DNA of 64,000 nucleotides from Salinicola endophyticus (lineage in GTDB: Bacteria; Pseudomonadota; Gammaproteobacteria; Pseudomonadales; Halomonadaceae), in assembly GCF_040536835.1 (NCBI RefSeq), contig NZ_CP159578.1:3720001-3784000 (forward strand), written 5' to 3'. The notes beneath the pieces are model-generated. The model saw only the letters and a program-made list of their open reading frames with translations. It did not search any database and was not told the origin of the DNA. A program made the translations under genes and the position numbers. How positions within the stretch are numbered: position 1 is the stretch's first letter; the number at the start of each line of letters is the position of its first letter. Shown here one piece after another: positions 55,008-63,607 of this stretch.

Positions 55008-56180
55008 ATGACGTCATCCCCCGAGGCCCTCTTCGATGGCCAGCTGCGCCCCCGCGACGGCGACCCGAAGCGCCTGGATGCGCTGCTGCCCTCGCCCTGC
55101 GTCCAGAATCACGCGGCCAACCTGCATCAGCGCCCCGACGGCGACCTGCTGTGCGTCTGGTTCGGCGGCACTCAGGAGGGCGTTCCGGACATCTCGATCT
55201 ACCTGTCGCGGCTACCGGCCGGCGCGGCGTGCTGGCAGACGCCGGTCAAGCTCTCCGACGACGATACCCGCTCGGAGCAGAACCCGATCCTGTTCGATAC
55301 CGGCACCGGCGAGCTGTGGCTTATCTACACCGCGCAGCTCTCGGGCCATCAGAACACCGCCTTCGTGCGCAAGCGGGTCTCCCGCGACGATGGCCACAGC
55401 TGGGGGCCGATCGAGACGCTGTTCGCCGAACCCGGCACCTTCGTGCGCCAGCCGCCGGTGGTGCTGGCCAACGGTGACTGGGTCTGCCCGGTGTTCCACT
55501 GCCGCACTCGACCCGGCGAACGCTGGGTCGGCAACGACGACATCAGCGCGGTGCTGGTTTCGAGCGATCAGGGCGTCAGCTGGCAGTCCCACGAGGTGCC
55601 ACAGAGCGTCGGCTGCGTGCACATGAACGTTGTTCGGCTCGACGGCGACGAGCTGGTGGCGCTCTACCGCAGCCGCTGGGCGGATCGGATCTATCTCAGC
55701 CGCTCACGGGATGGCCGCCGCTGGAGTGCGCCCGAACCCACGCCGCTGCCCAACAACAACTCATCGATCCAGTGCACACGCCTGGCCGATGGCCGCCTGG
55801 CGATGGTCTACAACCCTATCAACGCCGAGGGCATCACCCAGCGGCGCACCTCGCTCTATGACGATATCGAGGACAGTGAAGCCCACGGCGAGCTCACCGA
55901 GCAGGCCGCGGTGGATGGCAAGCGCGCCTTCTGGGGCGTGCCGCGGGCGCCGATGTCGCTGGTGCTCTCCGCCGACGGCGGGCGTAGCTGGGGCCCGTGC
56001 CGTGACCTGGAGACCGGCGACGGCTACTGCATGACCAATGACTCCGCCAGCCGTGCCAACCGCGAGTACTCCTACCCGTCGATCGTGCAGGGTGCGGATG
56101 GCGCACTGCATATCGCCTTCACCCGCTTTCGTCAGTGCATTCAATACAGCCGAGTCGCCCCATCCTGGGTGGAGGGCTGA
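55008..56180 (+). CDS. Cytoplasmic BNR-repeat (sialidase-fold) protein
   Basis: A 390-residue six-bladed propeller protein of the BNR_2 type. Asp-box motifs (SxDxGxSW) appear as SRDDGHSW, SSDQGVSW and SADGGRSW. There is no signal peptide, so unlike secreted sialidases it should act in the cytoplasm. It lies nine bases after the dehydrogenase in the acid-sugar operon. It could cleave an imported oligosaccharide or glycoside whose product feeds the kinase and dehydrogenases. Hydrolase or lyase chemistry cannot be read from the motifs. Confidence 0.82.
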   Translation: MTSSPEALFDGQLRPRDGDPKRLDALLPSPCVQNHAANLHQRPDGDLLCVWFGGTQEGVPDISIYLSRLPAGAACWQTPVKLSDDDTRSEQNPILFDTGTGELWLIYTAQLSGHQNTAFVRKRVSRDDGHSWGPIETLFAEPGTFVRQPPVVLANGDWVCPVFHCRTRPGERWVGNDDISAVLVSSDQGVSWQSHEVPQSVGCVHMNVVRLDGDELVALYRSRWADRIYLSRSRDGRRWSAPEPTPLPNNNSSIQCTRLADGRLAMVYNPINAEGITQRRTSLYDDIEDSEAHGELTEQAAVDGKRAFWGVPRAPMSLVLSADGGRSWGPCRDLETGDGYCMTNDSASRANREYSYPSIVQGADGALHIAFTRFRQCIQYSRVAPSWVEG

Positions 56181-56247
56181 CCCGCCCCGCGGCACTGCCG
56201 GCGCCTATGGCATACTGCACGCAGCCGACGACGCCGAGGGAGAGGGA

Positions 56248-57009
56248 ATGAAAGTCGCCAAACGCCGCCGTGAAATGCTCGAAGCCGTGCACGCGGGCAT
56301 CACCAGCATCGAGGCGCTGTGCCGCCACTTCGGCATCTCCGAGGCGACCGCACGGCGCGATCTCGGCGCACTCTCCGAGCAGGGGTTGCTGGTGCGCACC
56401 TATGGCGGAGCGACCACCGGGGTCGGCCAGCGCGAGCCCGAGCTGACGCTGGAGCAGCGCCGGCTGCGCCAGGGCGACGTCAAGGCGCGCCTGGCCGCCT
56501 GCGCGCTCGACTGCATCGAGGACGGCGACACCGTGCTGCTCGATGGCGGTACCACCACGGCGGCCCTGGCGGCGTGCCTGCACGAACGCCGCGGGCTGCA
56601 CGTGGTCACCAACAACATGGCCGCGCTGCCGTGGCTGATCCAGCTGCCCGAAGGGCGCACCACTGTGCTCGGCGGCGACCTGCGCGCCTCCAGCATGACC
56701 GTCTACGGGCCGCTGGCGCACGCGGCGCTGTCACGGCTGAGCGTCGACCGCCTGTTCCTGAGCGCCGATGGGCTGACCGAGCTGGGGCTGTGCGAGGCGA
56801 GCCCCGAGCAGGCGTGGCTCAAGGAGGCGATGATCGCGCGCGCCGCCGAGGTCTATGTGATGGCCGACGCGACCAAGCTGGGTCGCGCCAGCCAGCAGCA
56901 CTGGACCCCCTTCCCGCGCCAATGGCATCTGATCACCGACGCCGAGGACGTTCGCGTGGATGTCTTCGCCGCCCTCGGCGCTCGGGTGCGGCGCCCGGAC
57001 GCGCCCTGA
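56248..57009 (+). CDS. DeoR-family transcriptional regulator
   Basis: A 253-residue DeoR/GlpR repressor. The helix-turn-helix spans about 5-57 (RRREMLEAVHAGITSIEALC, then ISEATARRDLGALSEQG) with LLVRTYGGA after it; the sensor domain has DGDTVLLDGGTTTAALA and VTNNMAALPWL. These regulators usually sense a phosphorylated sugar. It is the last gene of the operon and is the likely repressor acting at the inverted repeat 49307-49351. GAGGGAG precedes the ATG; the longer frame start at 56038 lies inside the BNR gene. Confidence 0.9.
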   Translation: MKVAKRRREMLEAVHAGITSIEALCRHFGISEATARRDLGALSEQGLLVRTYGGATTGVGQREPELTLEQRRLRQGDVKARLAACALDCIEDGDTVLLDGGTTTAALAACLHERRGLHVVTNNMAALPWLIQLPEGRTTVLGGDLRASSMTVYGPLAHAALSRLSVDRLFLSADGLTELGLCEASPEQAWLKEAMIARAAEVYVMADATKLGRASQQHWTPFPRQWHLITDAEDVRVDVFAALGARVRRPDAP

Positions 57010-57010
57010 G

Positions 57011-57080
57011 CCTTCGCTCTCGGCCCCTTCGCTGCCTGCCCCCTTCGATGCTACCCCTTCGCGCCTTCCCCCACGCTCTC
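57011..57080 (+). terminator. C-rich, G-poor tract after the acid-sugar operon
   Basis: Right after the DeoR stop comes a pyrimidine-rich stretch with four spaced CCTTCG units and few G residues. Such C-over-G tracts serve as Rho loading sites. No hairpin terminator is seen in this gap. Confidence 0.3.
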
Positions 57081-57191
57081 GCCTGCGATCTCGCTTACAC
57101 TGGGGGGATCGCCTTCGAACCGGGCCGTGTCGCCAACCGCGTCACCGCTCGGGGCTCGAAGCCTGATTGACTTGATTAGCGGAGCGCCACC

Positions 57192-57608
57192 ATGTCATCC
57201 GAACAGACGCCACTGGCGCAATACATAGAGCGGCTGCGCGCCGAAGAGATCGATATCGAAGCCATGGACGAACAGGCCGCGCGCCTGCGTCAGGATCATC
57301 TGGAGTTCGTGCTGGTCGTCGCGGCCGACGAACCGGCCTTCTTCCAACTGATGCTGCCCGGAGTGTGGCAGACCGCCCCGTCGACCAATCGTCTGCGGCT
57401 GCTGGAGACCGCCAACGACGTGATGAACACGATCAAGGCGGCCAAGCTGGTGGTCCACCAGGAGGCGGTGCACGTCAGCGTCGAGCAGTTCGTCAGTGGC
57501 CCCGAACAGGGCGCAGCGCTGATTCCCGGGCTGATGGAACTGCTCAAGAGCGCGGTGGCCGAGTTCCAGGAGCGGTTAGGGATGGGCGAGGCGCCGCGCA
57601 TTCATTAG
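57192..57608 (+). CDS. Conserved-looking hypothetical protein
   Basis: A 138-residue soluble protein that I do not recognise. It is acidic, without signal peptide, membrane helix or Cys clusters, and looks like a small alpha/beta fold: helix (6-32), strand DHLEFVLVVAADEP, FQLMLPGVWQTAPSTNRLRL, helix with NDVMNTIKAAKLVV, strand VHVSVEQFV, and a C-terminal helix ELLKSAVAEFQERL. The overall pattern resembles small YbjN/chaperone-like folds, but this is only an impression. GGAG precedes the ATG. It stands alone between two catabolic units. Confidence 0.7.
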   Translation: MSSEQTPLAQYIERLRAEEIDIEAMDEQAARLRQDHLEFVLVVAADEPAFFQLMLPGVWQTAPSTNRLRLLETANDVMNTIKAAKLVVHQEAVHVSVEQFVSGPEQGAALIPGLMELLKSAVAEFQERLGMGEAPRIH

Positions 57609-58037
57609 CGCCATCCGAATCCACTAGCGGTGATCGCCAGGGCACTCGGTACCGGTTGCGAGGGGATGCGGGCGACAAGCCACGACCTGGCGCTGGCGGC
57701 AACAGAGGCGCTGTCGCGGGGATGACGTGCATGGCAGGCGAGGTGGCTCAGGGCCACCTCCCGGCACCCTCAGCCACAAAAATATTCATCGATCACGAGC
57801 CCCCTGAAAACTTTCGGCTATCGAAAAAACCCTCGACTCATCCCTCTGGTGCATACCCCTCCCGCCTCGCACTGCCACGTAGCACCTCGCTTCCCGTTAT
57901 CGAACAAGCGATTAGTGCCGGCCTTCAGCAAGCCGGCAACTTCACCGGCACCATGCGGGTGCAAGACACGTGCACTCATGCGCCGCCTCCCAGGGAGAGG
58001 ACGCCTTGACGCGCCGCTCCTTTTGCGCGAATTAATA
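57609..58037. other. Intergenic region upstream of the GntR gene
   Basis: About 430 bases without a credible gene. The last 100 bases become AT-rich and should hold the promoter of the GntR/ABC unit. TTGACG at about 58003 could be a -35, but spacing to the AT-rich -10 candidates is too long. Confidence 0.4.
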
Positions 58038-58055
58038 TATTTATTCGTATAAATA
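58038..58055. promoter_or_regulatory. Inverted repeat TATTTAT-N4-ATAAATA, candidate GntR operator
   Basis: Perfect 7-bp arms around TCGT, 16 bases upstream of the GntR start codon. The dyad size is that of GntR/FadR-family operators, and its place over the leader suits autoregulation. Confidence 0.45.
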
Positions 58056-58071
58056 CAAAGACAGGCACCCC

Positions 58072-58848
58072 ATGACCGCGGAACCGACGCGCCGTCGCAA
58101 GCTGGCCGACATCATCGGCGAAGACATCAAGCGTGAGATCGTCACCGCTCAGTTGCAGCCGGGCGACAAGCTGCCCAACGAAAAGGCGCTGATGACCCAC
58201 TATGGCTGCGCCAAGGCGACCATTCGCGAGACCCTCAAGGTGCTCGAGGTGGAGGGGTTGATCACGTTGAAGACCGGCCCTGGCGGAGGCGCACTGATCA
58301 AGGCCCCCACCACCGATCCCGCCAGCCGTGCCCTGCGCAACTTTCTGCATTTCCAGCATCTCGATGGCAGCCAGGTCTATCAGTTGCGACGTCTGGCCGA
58401 GGTCGAGATGGCCGTCTCGGTCATCGACCATCTGGTCCCCGAGGACTTCTTCGCGCTGGAGGGCAACATCGAGCGCTGCCGCCAGCCTCACGATGGCGAC
58501 GAAGGGCATCGCCACCACCGCATGCTGGAGCTCGAGTTCCACAATATCCTGGCGCGCGCCTGCCCCAATCCCCTGCTGCGCTTCCTGTGCGGTTTCCTCA
58601 ACGATCTGCTGCGCGATCTGGTGGTGCTCAAGAAGGCCTACAAGCCGGAGCGCAAGCAGTTCGATCAGGCCAACATCGACTATCACGTCGAGCTGGTCGC
58701 GGCCCTGCGCGAACGGGACGTCCTGCGGGTACGCGAGTTGATGCACGACCACATGTGCGATGCCGAGCACCACATGACGGCCCTCGAGGGCCAGGTCGCC
58801 GACCAGTTTCTGGTCAACCCCCGCCAGGGGTTTCTAGCACCCGACTAG
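58072..58848 (+). CDS. GntR-family regulator with FCD ligand domain
   Basis: A 258-residue FadR-subfamily regulator. The winged helix spans about 10-75 (KREIVTAQLQPGDKLPNEKAL, then CAKATIRETLKVLEVEGLI and KTGPGGGALI). The helical FCD domain follows, with metal/ligand residues in VYQLRRLAEVEMA, LEFHNIL, and the final YHVELVAALRERDVLRVRELMHDHM holding His residues typical of the metal site. It precedes the ABC importer by 54 bases and probably controls it in response to the imported compound. Confidence 0.88.
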   Translation: MTAEPTRRRKLADIIGEDIKREIVTAQLQPGDKLPNEKALMTHYGCAKATIRETLKVLEVEGLITLKTGPGGGALIKAPTTDPASRALRNFLHFQHLDGSQVYQLRRLAEVEMAVSVIDHLVPEDFFALEGNIERCRQPHDGDEGHRHHRMLELEFHNILARACPNPLLRFLCGFLNDLLRDLVVLKKAYKPERKQFDQANIDYHVELVAALRERDVLRVRELMHDHMCDAEHHMTALEGQVADQFLVNPRQGFLAPD

Positions 58849-58902
58849 GGGCCGACACCCCGGCTCATCTCTGCAACAACAACGACAATCATTGCGAGGT
58901 TC

Positions 58903-60153
58903 ATGATGCGACGCGATACGCTGTCTTCCACCAACCGGTCTTTCACCTCCCGGGTTTCCACCAGACTGCTTCCCGCTACCCTGATGGCCGCTACCCTCGG
59001 TCTCGGCGTGGCGGCGGGCCCGAGCCAGGCCCAGGACCAGACACCGATCACCGTCTACGGTGTCAAATCCCTCTCCGGCAGTAATGCCAGTTACGGCAAG
59101 TACGCCGAGATGGGTTCCAAGCTGGCGGTCGACGAGATGTCCGCCAAGCTGGGCCGCCAGATCGACTATGTCTCTATCGACACCGAGGGCAATGCCGGAC
59201 GTGCCGTGCGCAAGGTCCAGGAAGCGATCGAGCAGGACGGCGCGCGCCTGTTCAACGGCGCGACGCTCTCCTCGACCGCGTTGGCGGTGGGCAAGGAGGT
59301 CAACGATGCCGGCGGCGTCTTCATGACCCCGGCCGGCGCTGACGAGATCACCGGCAGCGAGTGCAACCCCGCCACCTTCCGCTGGTCGGTGCCCACCTAC
59401 GGGGCGATCCAGCAGACCCTGGTGCCCTACATCGACAGCCACCCCGATGCCAAGCGCTTCTATACCATCACCCCCCAATACGTCTTCGGCGAAGCGCTGC
59501 TGCGCAATGCCGAGAAGGTCTTCGCGGACAAGGGCGTGGAGCATGTCGGCAACAGCTACCACTCGCTGCAGGAGCAGGAGTTCTCTGGCTATCTGACCAA
59601 TGCCATGGCCGCCAACCCCGACGTTCTGGTGCTGCTCAATTTCGGCTCGCAATCCTCGAATGCCCTGCGCCAGGCGGTCAACTTCGGGCTCAACCAGCAG
59701 ATGGATATCATCATGGTGTGGTCCTCTGGCCTGGAGCAGCTACAGGAGCTGGGCAACGACAACATCGACGGCATCTATTTCGGTGCCCAGTATTGGCATG
59801 AGGTCGACACCCCCGCCAACCGTGAGCTGGTGAAGAGGGTCAAGGAGGCCTACGGCATCACCCCCAACTACCCGCTGGCCGCCGACTACACCATGACCAA
59901 GACCCTGCTGCAGGCGGCGGCCGACAGCGGCGCGACCCAGGGCGAGACGCTGATCCACACTCTCGAGGGGCGCACCTACCAGGGCCCCACCGGCGAGGAG
60001 ACGATTCGCGCCGCCGACCACCAGGTGCTCAAGGACTACTACCTGCTCGAGGGCAAGGGTGCCGCGGAGATGACCGACGCCAGCGATTACGCCGACATCG
60101 TCAGTTCGGGCCAATCCTTCCTGTCGCCGGCGCAGAGCGGCTGCCACCTGTGA
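58903..60153 (+). CDS. Periplasmic substrate-binding protein of a Liv-type ABC importer
   Basis: A 416-residue type-I periplasmic binding protein (Peripla_BP_6). The signal peptide is long, ending GPSQAQA near residue 45. The mature protein starts with TPITVYGVKSLSGSNASYGK, and typical hinge segments SSTALAVGKEVNDAGGVF and VLLNFGSQSSNALRQAV follow. The ligand is unlikely to be a plain branched-chain amino acid given the amidohydrolase at the end of the operon. The ATG at 58903 has GCGAGG before it. Confidence 0.87.
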   Translation: MMRRDTLSSTNRSFTSRVSTRLLPATLMAATLGLGVAAGPSQAQDQTPITVYGVKSLSGSNASYGKYAEMGSKLAVDEMSAKLGRQIDYVSIDTEGNAGRAVRKVQEAIEQDGARLFNGATLSSTALAVGKEVNDAGGVFMTPAGADEITGSECNPATFRWSVPTYGAIQQTLVPYIDSHPDAKRFYTITPQYVFGEALLRNAEKVFADKGVEHVGNSYHSLQEQEFSGYLTNAMAANPDVLVLLNFGSQSSNALRQAVNFGLNQQMDIIMVWSSGLEQLQELGNDNIDGIYFGAQYWHEVDTPANRELVKRVKEAYGITPNYPLAADYTMTKTLLQAAADSGATQGETLIHTLEGRTYQGPTGEETIRAADHQVLKDYYLLEGKGAAEMTDASDYADIVSSGQSFLSPAQSGCHL

Positions 60154-60228
60154 CCGTTGCCGCGGGGGCGACGAGCGTCGCCGCCGCGGCCTGGCATCAA
60201 CCACTTCCGCTCCCGGCGAGGTGACATC

Positions 60229-61089
60229 ATGCTCAACGTCTATCTCTTCCAGATCCTGAACGGTCTGGGACTGGGGATGATCTATTTTTTGATCTCGGTC
60301 GGCCTGACCCTGATCTTCGGTCTGCTCAACTTCGTCAATTTCGCTCACGGCGCCTTCTTCCTGCTCGGCTCGTACCTCTGCTACACCACGGTCACCCTGA
60401 CCGGCAACTTCTGGCTGTCGCTGCTGCTGGCGCCACTCGCGGTGGGGCTGCTGGCCTGGCTGCTGGAGCGCAGCCTGATTCGGCGTATCTATCATCTGCC
60501 GCATACCTTCCAGATCCTGGTCACCCTGGGCATTGCGCTGATCATCCAGGAAGTCTCGATCATGCTCTGGGGCCCGGTGGGCAAGAGCGTGCCGACGCCG
60601 GAGCTGCTGCGCGGCATCGTGCGACTGGGCCACTTCGCCTACCCGCAGTACCGGCTGTTCCTGATCGGCTTCGCCGCCCTGGTGGCCGTGGCCCTCTGGC
60701 TGCTGCTGGAACGCACACGCTTCGGTGCCCTGGTACGCGCCGGCAGCGAATCCACCGAAACGGTGTCACTGCTCGGCACCAATATCTTCCGCCTGTTCTC
60801 GGTCACCTTCGCCCTAGGGGTGGCACTGGCCGGCCTGGCCGGCGTGCTCTCCGCGCCGCTGCGCGGAGCCAATCCCTTCCTCGGCCCGGAGATCCTCGGT
60901 GTGGCGTTCGTGGTGGTGGTGATCGGTGGCATGGGCTCATTTGGCGGCGCCCTGGCCGCCGGCCTGATGGTGGGGGTGGTGCAGAGCCTGATGGCCAGCC
61001 TGTGGCCGCAGGGATCGAGTCTGATGATTTATGCCGCGATGGCCGTGGTCATTCTGCTACGGCCCTACGGCCTGTTCGGGAGGGCCTGA
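60229..61089 (+). CDS. LivH-type ABC permease
   Basis: A 286-residue permease with about eight helices. It starts NVYLFQILNGLGLGMIYFL and has FGLLNFVNFAHGAFFLLG, the LivH hallmark, and the C-terminal FVVVVIGGMGSFGGALAAGL, the coupling region. The frame starts at 60157 but the ATG at 60229, after a GAGGTG site, gives the family N-terminus. It pairs with the LivM-type permease encoded one base after its stop. Confidence 0.9.
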   Translation: MLNVYLFQILNGLGLGMIYFLISVGLTLIFGLLNFVNFAHGAFFLLGSYLCYTTVTLTGNFWLSLLLAPLAVGLLAWLLERSLIRRIYHLPHTFQILVTLGIALIIQEVSIMLWGPVGKSVPTPELLRGIVRLGHFAYPQYRLFLIGFAALVAVALWLLLERTRFGALVRAGSESTETVSLLGTNIFRLFSVTFALGVALAGLAGVLSAPLRGANPFLGPEILGVAFVVVVIGGMGSFGGALAAGLMVGVVQSLMASLWPQGSSLMIYAAMAVVILLRPYGLFGRA

Positions 61090-61090
61090 G

Positions 61091-62119
61091 ATGAACCCCA
61101 AGCTCACGACACCGGCGCGCGGCGACAGCCGCCCCGCCAACGCCATCTTCCGGCGGCGGCCAGCGGCGACGACCCTGGCCATGTTGGCGGTGGTCATCGC
61201 CCTGCCCCTGGTGGTGCCTTCGGCCACGCTGGCCTGCGAAATCCTGATCTTCGCCATGGCCGTGCTGGGCTGCAATCTGCTGCTCGGTTACACCGGTCTG
61301 CTCTCCTTCGGCCAGGCGATCTTCTTCGGCAGCGGTGCCTACGTGGCGGCCCTGGCCATGATCCACTGGCAGGTCGGGCTGTTCACGGCACTGCTGCTGG
61401 CGGCCGCCGCCGGGGGTCTGCTGGCGCTGCTGGTCGGCGCCCTGGCGATCCGTCGCACGGGGATCTACTTCGTCATGCTGACCCTGGCGCTGACCCAGAT
61501 GGCCTATTTCATCGCCTATACCCTGAGCGACTGGACGGGCGGCGACAACGGTCTGCTCGACGTCCCGCGGCCTCCCCTGGCCATCGGTGGTTTCACCCTG
61601 TTCGATCTCGCGTCGCCCCTGGCCTTCTATGGCCTGGTGGCGGTGCTGTTCGTGCTCCTCTACCTGGGGGCGCGTCGGGTCATCGACTCGGCCTTCGGCA
61701 GTACCCTCTTGGCCATTCGCGAGAACGAGGCGCGTGCCGCCGCCGTGGGCTACGACACCCGCCACTTCAAGATTCTCGCCTTCGCGCTGTCGGGCGCCGT
61801 CACCGGACTCGCCGGGGCGCTCTACGCCATGCTGCTCAACTTCGCGCCGCTATCGAACATCGAGCTACCGATGTCCGAGCAGATCCTGATCATGACCATC
61901 ATCGGCGGCACCGGATCGCTGTTCGGCTCGCTGCTGGGCGCCGGTACCATCGTCATCCTCGGCGACCTGCTCTCTGCCCTGTGGCCGCGCTGGATGCTGC
62001 TGCTCGGCGTGGCCTTGATCGCCGTGGTGATGTTCATGCGCGGCGGCCTGTGGGGCGGCCTCGAATCCCTGGGACGCCGGCGCGCCGGCGCCGCGCGCAA
62101 GGCGCAGGAGGACGCATGA
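61091..62119 (+). CDS. LivM-type ABC permease
   Basis: A 342-residue permease with about ten helices, containing LLLGYTGLLSFGQAIFFGSG, RTGIYFVMLTLALTQM and TIIGGTGSLFGSLLGAG, all typical of LivM. The stretch RENEARAAAVGYDTRHFK is the cytoplasmic coupling loop. It starts right after the LivH stop and overlaps the first ATPase gene by 4 bp. Confidence 0.9.
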   Translation: MNPKLTTPARGDSRPANAIFRRRPAATTLAMLAVVIALPLVVPSATLACEILIFAMAVLGCNLLLGYTGLLSFGQAIFFGSGAYVAALAMIHWQVGLFTALLLAAAAGGLLALLVGALAIRRTGIYFVMLTLALTQMAYFIAYTLSDWTGGDNGLLDVPRPPLAIGGFTLFDLASPLAFYGLVAVLFVLLYLGARRVIDSAFGSTLLAIRENEARAAAVGYDTRHFKILAFALSGAVTGLAGALYAMLLNFAPLSNIELPMSEQILIMTIIGGTGSLFGSLLGAGTIVILGDLLSALWPRWMLLLGVALIAVVMFMRGGLWGGLESLGRRRAGAARKAQEDA

Positions 62120-62868
62120 CCACACCATTGCTGGAAACCCGCGACCTGACACTGGCCTACGGGGCCTTCCGCGCCGTCGACGGGGTCGGGCTGCGTATCC
62201 ACCCCGGGACCATTCATACCGTCATCGGCCCCAACGGCGCCGGCAAGACCAGTCTGTTCCACTGCCTGACCGGCGAGCGCCGTATCAGCGGCGGGCAGAT
62301 CCTGTTCGAAGGTCGCGACATCACCCGCCGCCCCGCCCATGGGCGGGTGGCGCTGGGCATGGCGCGCTCGTTCCAGATCACCAGCCTGTTCCAGAACCTG
62401 AGCGTTCGCGAGAACCTGCGCCTGGCCGCCCAGGGCGCCGCCGGCTGGCGGGCGCTGGACTTCTGGCGGCGTCTGGATAGCCACCGCCGCCATGCCGCTA
62501 CCGCCGACGAAATGCTCGAACGCCTGGCGCTCACCGAGCGCGCCGAGCTGCCGGCCGGCACCCTGTCGCATGGCCAGCAACGCATTCTGGAAGTGGGCAT
62601 GGCGATATGCGCCAGGCCCCGCCTGCTGCTGCTCGACGAACCGACCTCGGGCATGGGGGTCGACGACATCCCCACCATGACCCGGCTGATCGCCGAGCTT
62701 GGGCGCGACCATACCGTGCTGTTGATCGAACACAACATGAGCATCGTGATGTCGATCAGCGACACCATCACCGTCATGAACCGCGGCCGGATCCTGGTCG
62801 AGGGAACGCCACAAGCGGTGCGCGAGGATGAGCGAGTGCGCACCGCCTATCTGGGGGAGGCTGCCTGA
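62116..62868 (+). CDS. LivG-type ABC ATPase
   Basis: A 250-residue ATPase. Walker A GPNGAGKTS, Walker B LLLLDEPTSG, and H-loop LLIEHNM. The signature is LSHGQ instead of LSGGQ, a variant found in this subfamily. Start ATG 62116, overlapping the permease stop; its own stop overlaps the next gene as TGATG. Confidence 0.92.
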   Translation: MTTPLLETRDLTLAYGAFRAVDGVGLRIHPGTIHTVIGPNGAGKTSLFHCLTGERRISGGQILFEGRDITRRPAHGRVALGMARSFQITSLFQNLSVRENLRLAAQGAAGWRALDFWRRLDSHRRHAATADEMLERLALTERAELPAGTLSHGQQRILEVGMAICARPRLLLLDEPTSGMGVDDIPTMTRLIAELGRDHTVLLIEHNMSIVMSISDTITVMNRGRILVEGTPQAVREDERVRTAYLGEAA

Positions 62869-63563
62869 TGCTCGAGGTCGACGACATCCACAGCTACTAC
62901 GACAAGAGCCATGTGCTCGAAGGCGTCTCGCTCAAGGTCGAGGCCGGCGAGCTGGTCACCCTGCTGGGACGCAACGGCGCCGGCAAGACCACCACCCTCA
63001 AGAGCATCGTCGGCCTGGTGCCGCCACGACGCGGATCGGTGCGTTTCGACGGGCGCATCATCAACGGCCAGGAGCCTTTCCGCATCGCCCGCCAGGGGGT
63101 CGCCCTGGTGCCGGAACATCGCGGGATCTTCGGCCTGCTCAGCGTCGAGGAAAACCTCAAGATCGCCGCCCGGCGCAGCAGCCGCTGGCAACTCGCCGAC
63201 ATCTATCGCCTCTTCCCGCGCCTCGAGGAGCGGCGCCGCAACGGCGGCAACGCACTCTCGGGGGGCGAACAGCAGATGCTCGCCATCGCCCGGGCATTGA
63301 TCAACGACCCGCGCATTCTGCTGCTCGACGAACCCACCGAGGGGCTCGCGCCGGTGATCGTCGACGAGATCGTGCGCATCCTCAAAGACATCCGCGGCCT
63401 GGGGCTGCCAGTGCTGCTGGTCGAACAGAACCTGCGGGTCTGCGAACAGCTCGCCGACCGCCACTATGTGCTCGAACAGGGCCGGGTGGTCTATCACGGT
63501 AGCGCCCAGGCGTTCCGCGACGACCCCGCGATCCGTGACCGCTTTCTGGCGCTGAGCGCCTGA
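62868..63563 (+). CDS. LivF-type ABC ATPase
   Basis: A 231-residue ATPase with Walker A GRNGAGKTT, signature LSGGEQQML, Walker B ILLLDEPTEG and H-loop LLVEQNL. LVPEHRGIFGLLSVEENL is the typical LivF Q-loop region. With the LivG-type protein it energises the importer. The amidohydrolase gene follows after 44 bases. Confidence 0.92.
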   Translation: MLEVDDIHSYYDKSHVLEGVSLKVEAGELVTLLGRNGAGKTTTLKSIVGLVPPRRGSVRFDGRIINGQEPFRIARQGVALVPEHRGIFGLLSVEENLKIAARRSSRWQLADIYRLFPRLEERRRNGGNALSGGEQQMLAIARALINDPRILLLDEPTEGLAPVIVDEIVRILKDIRGLGLPVLLVEQNLRVCEQLADRHYVLEQGRVVYHGSAQAFRDDPAIRDRFLALSA

Positions 63564-63607
63564 ACGGCGCCGACCAGAGTGCCCTCGACCAGGATAAGGA
63601 CAAGACC

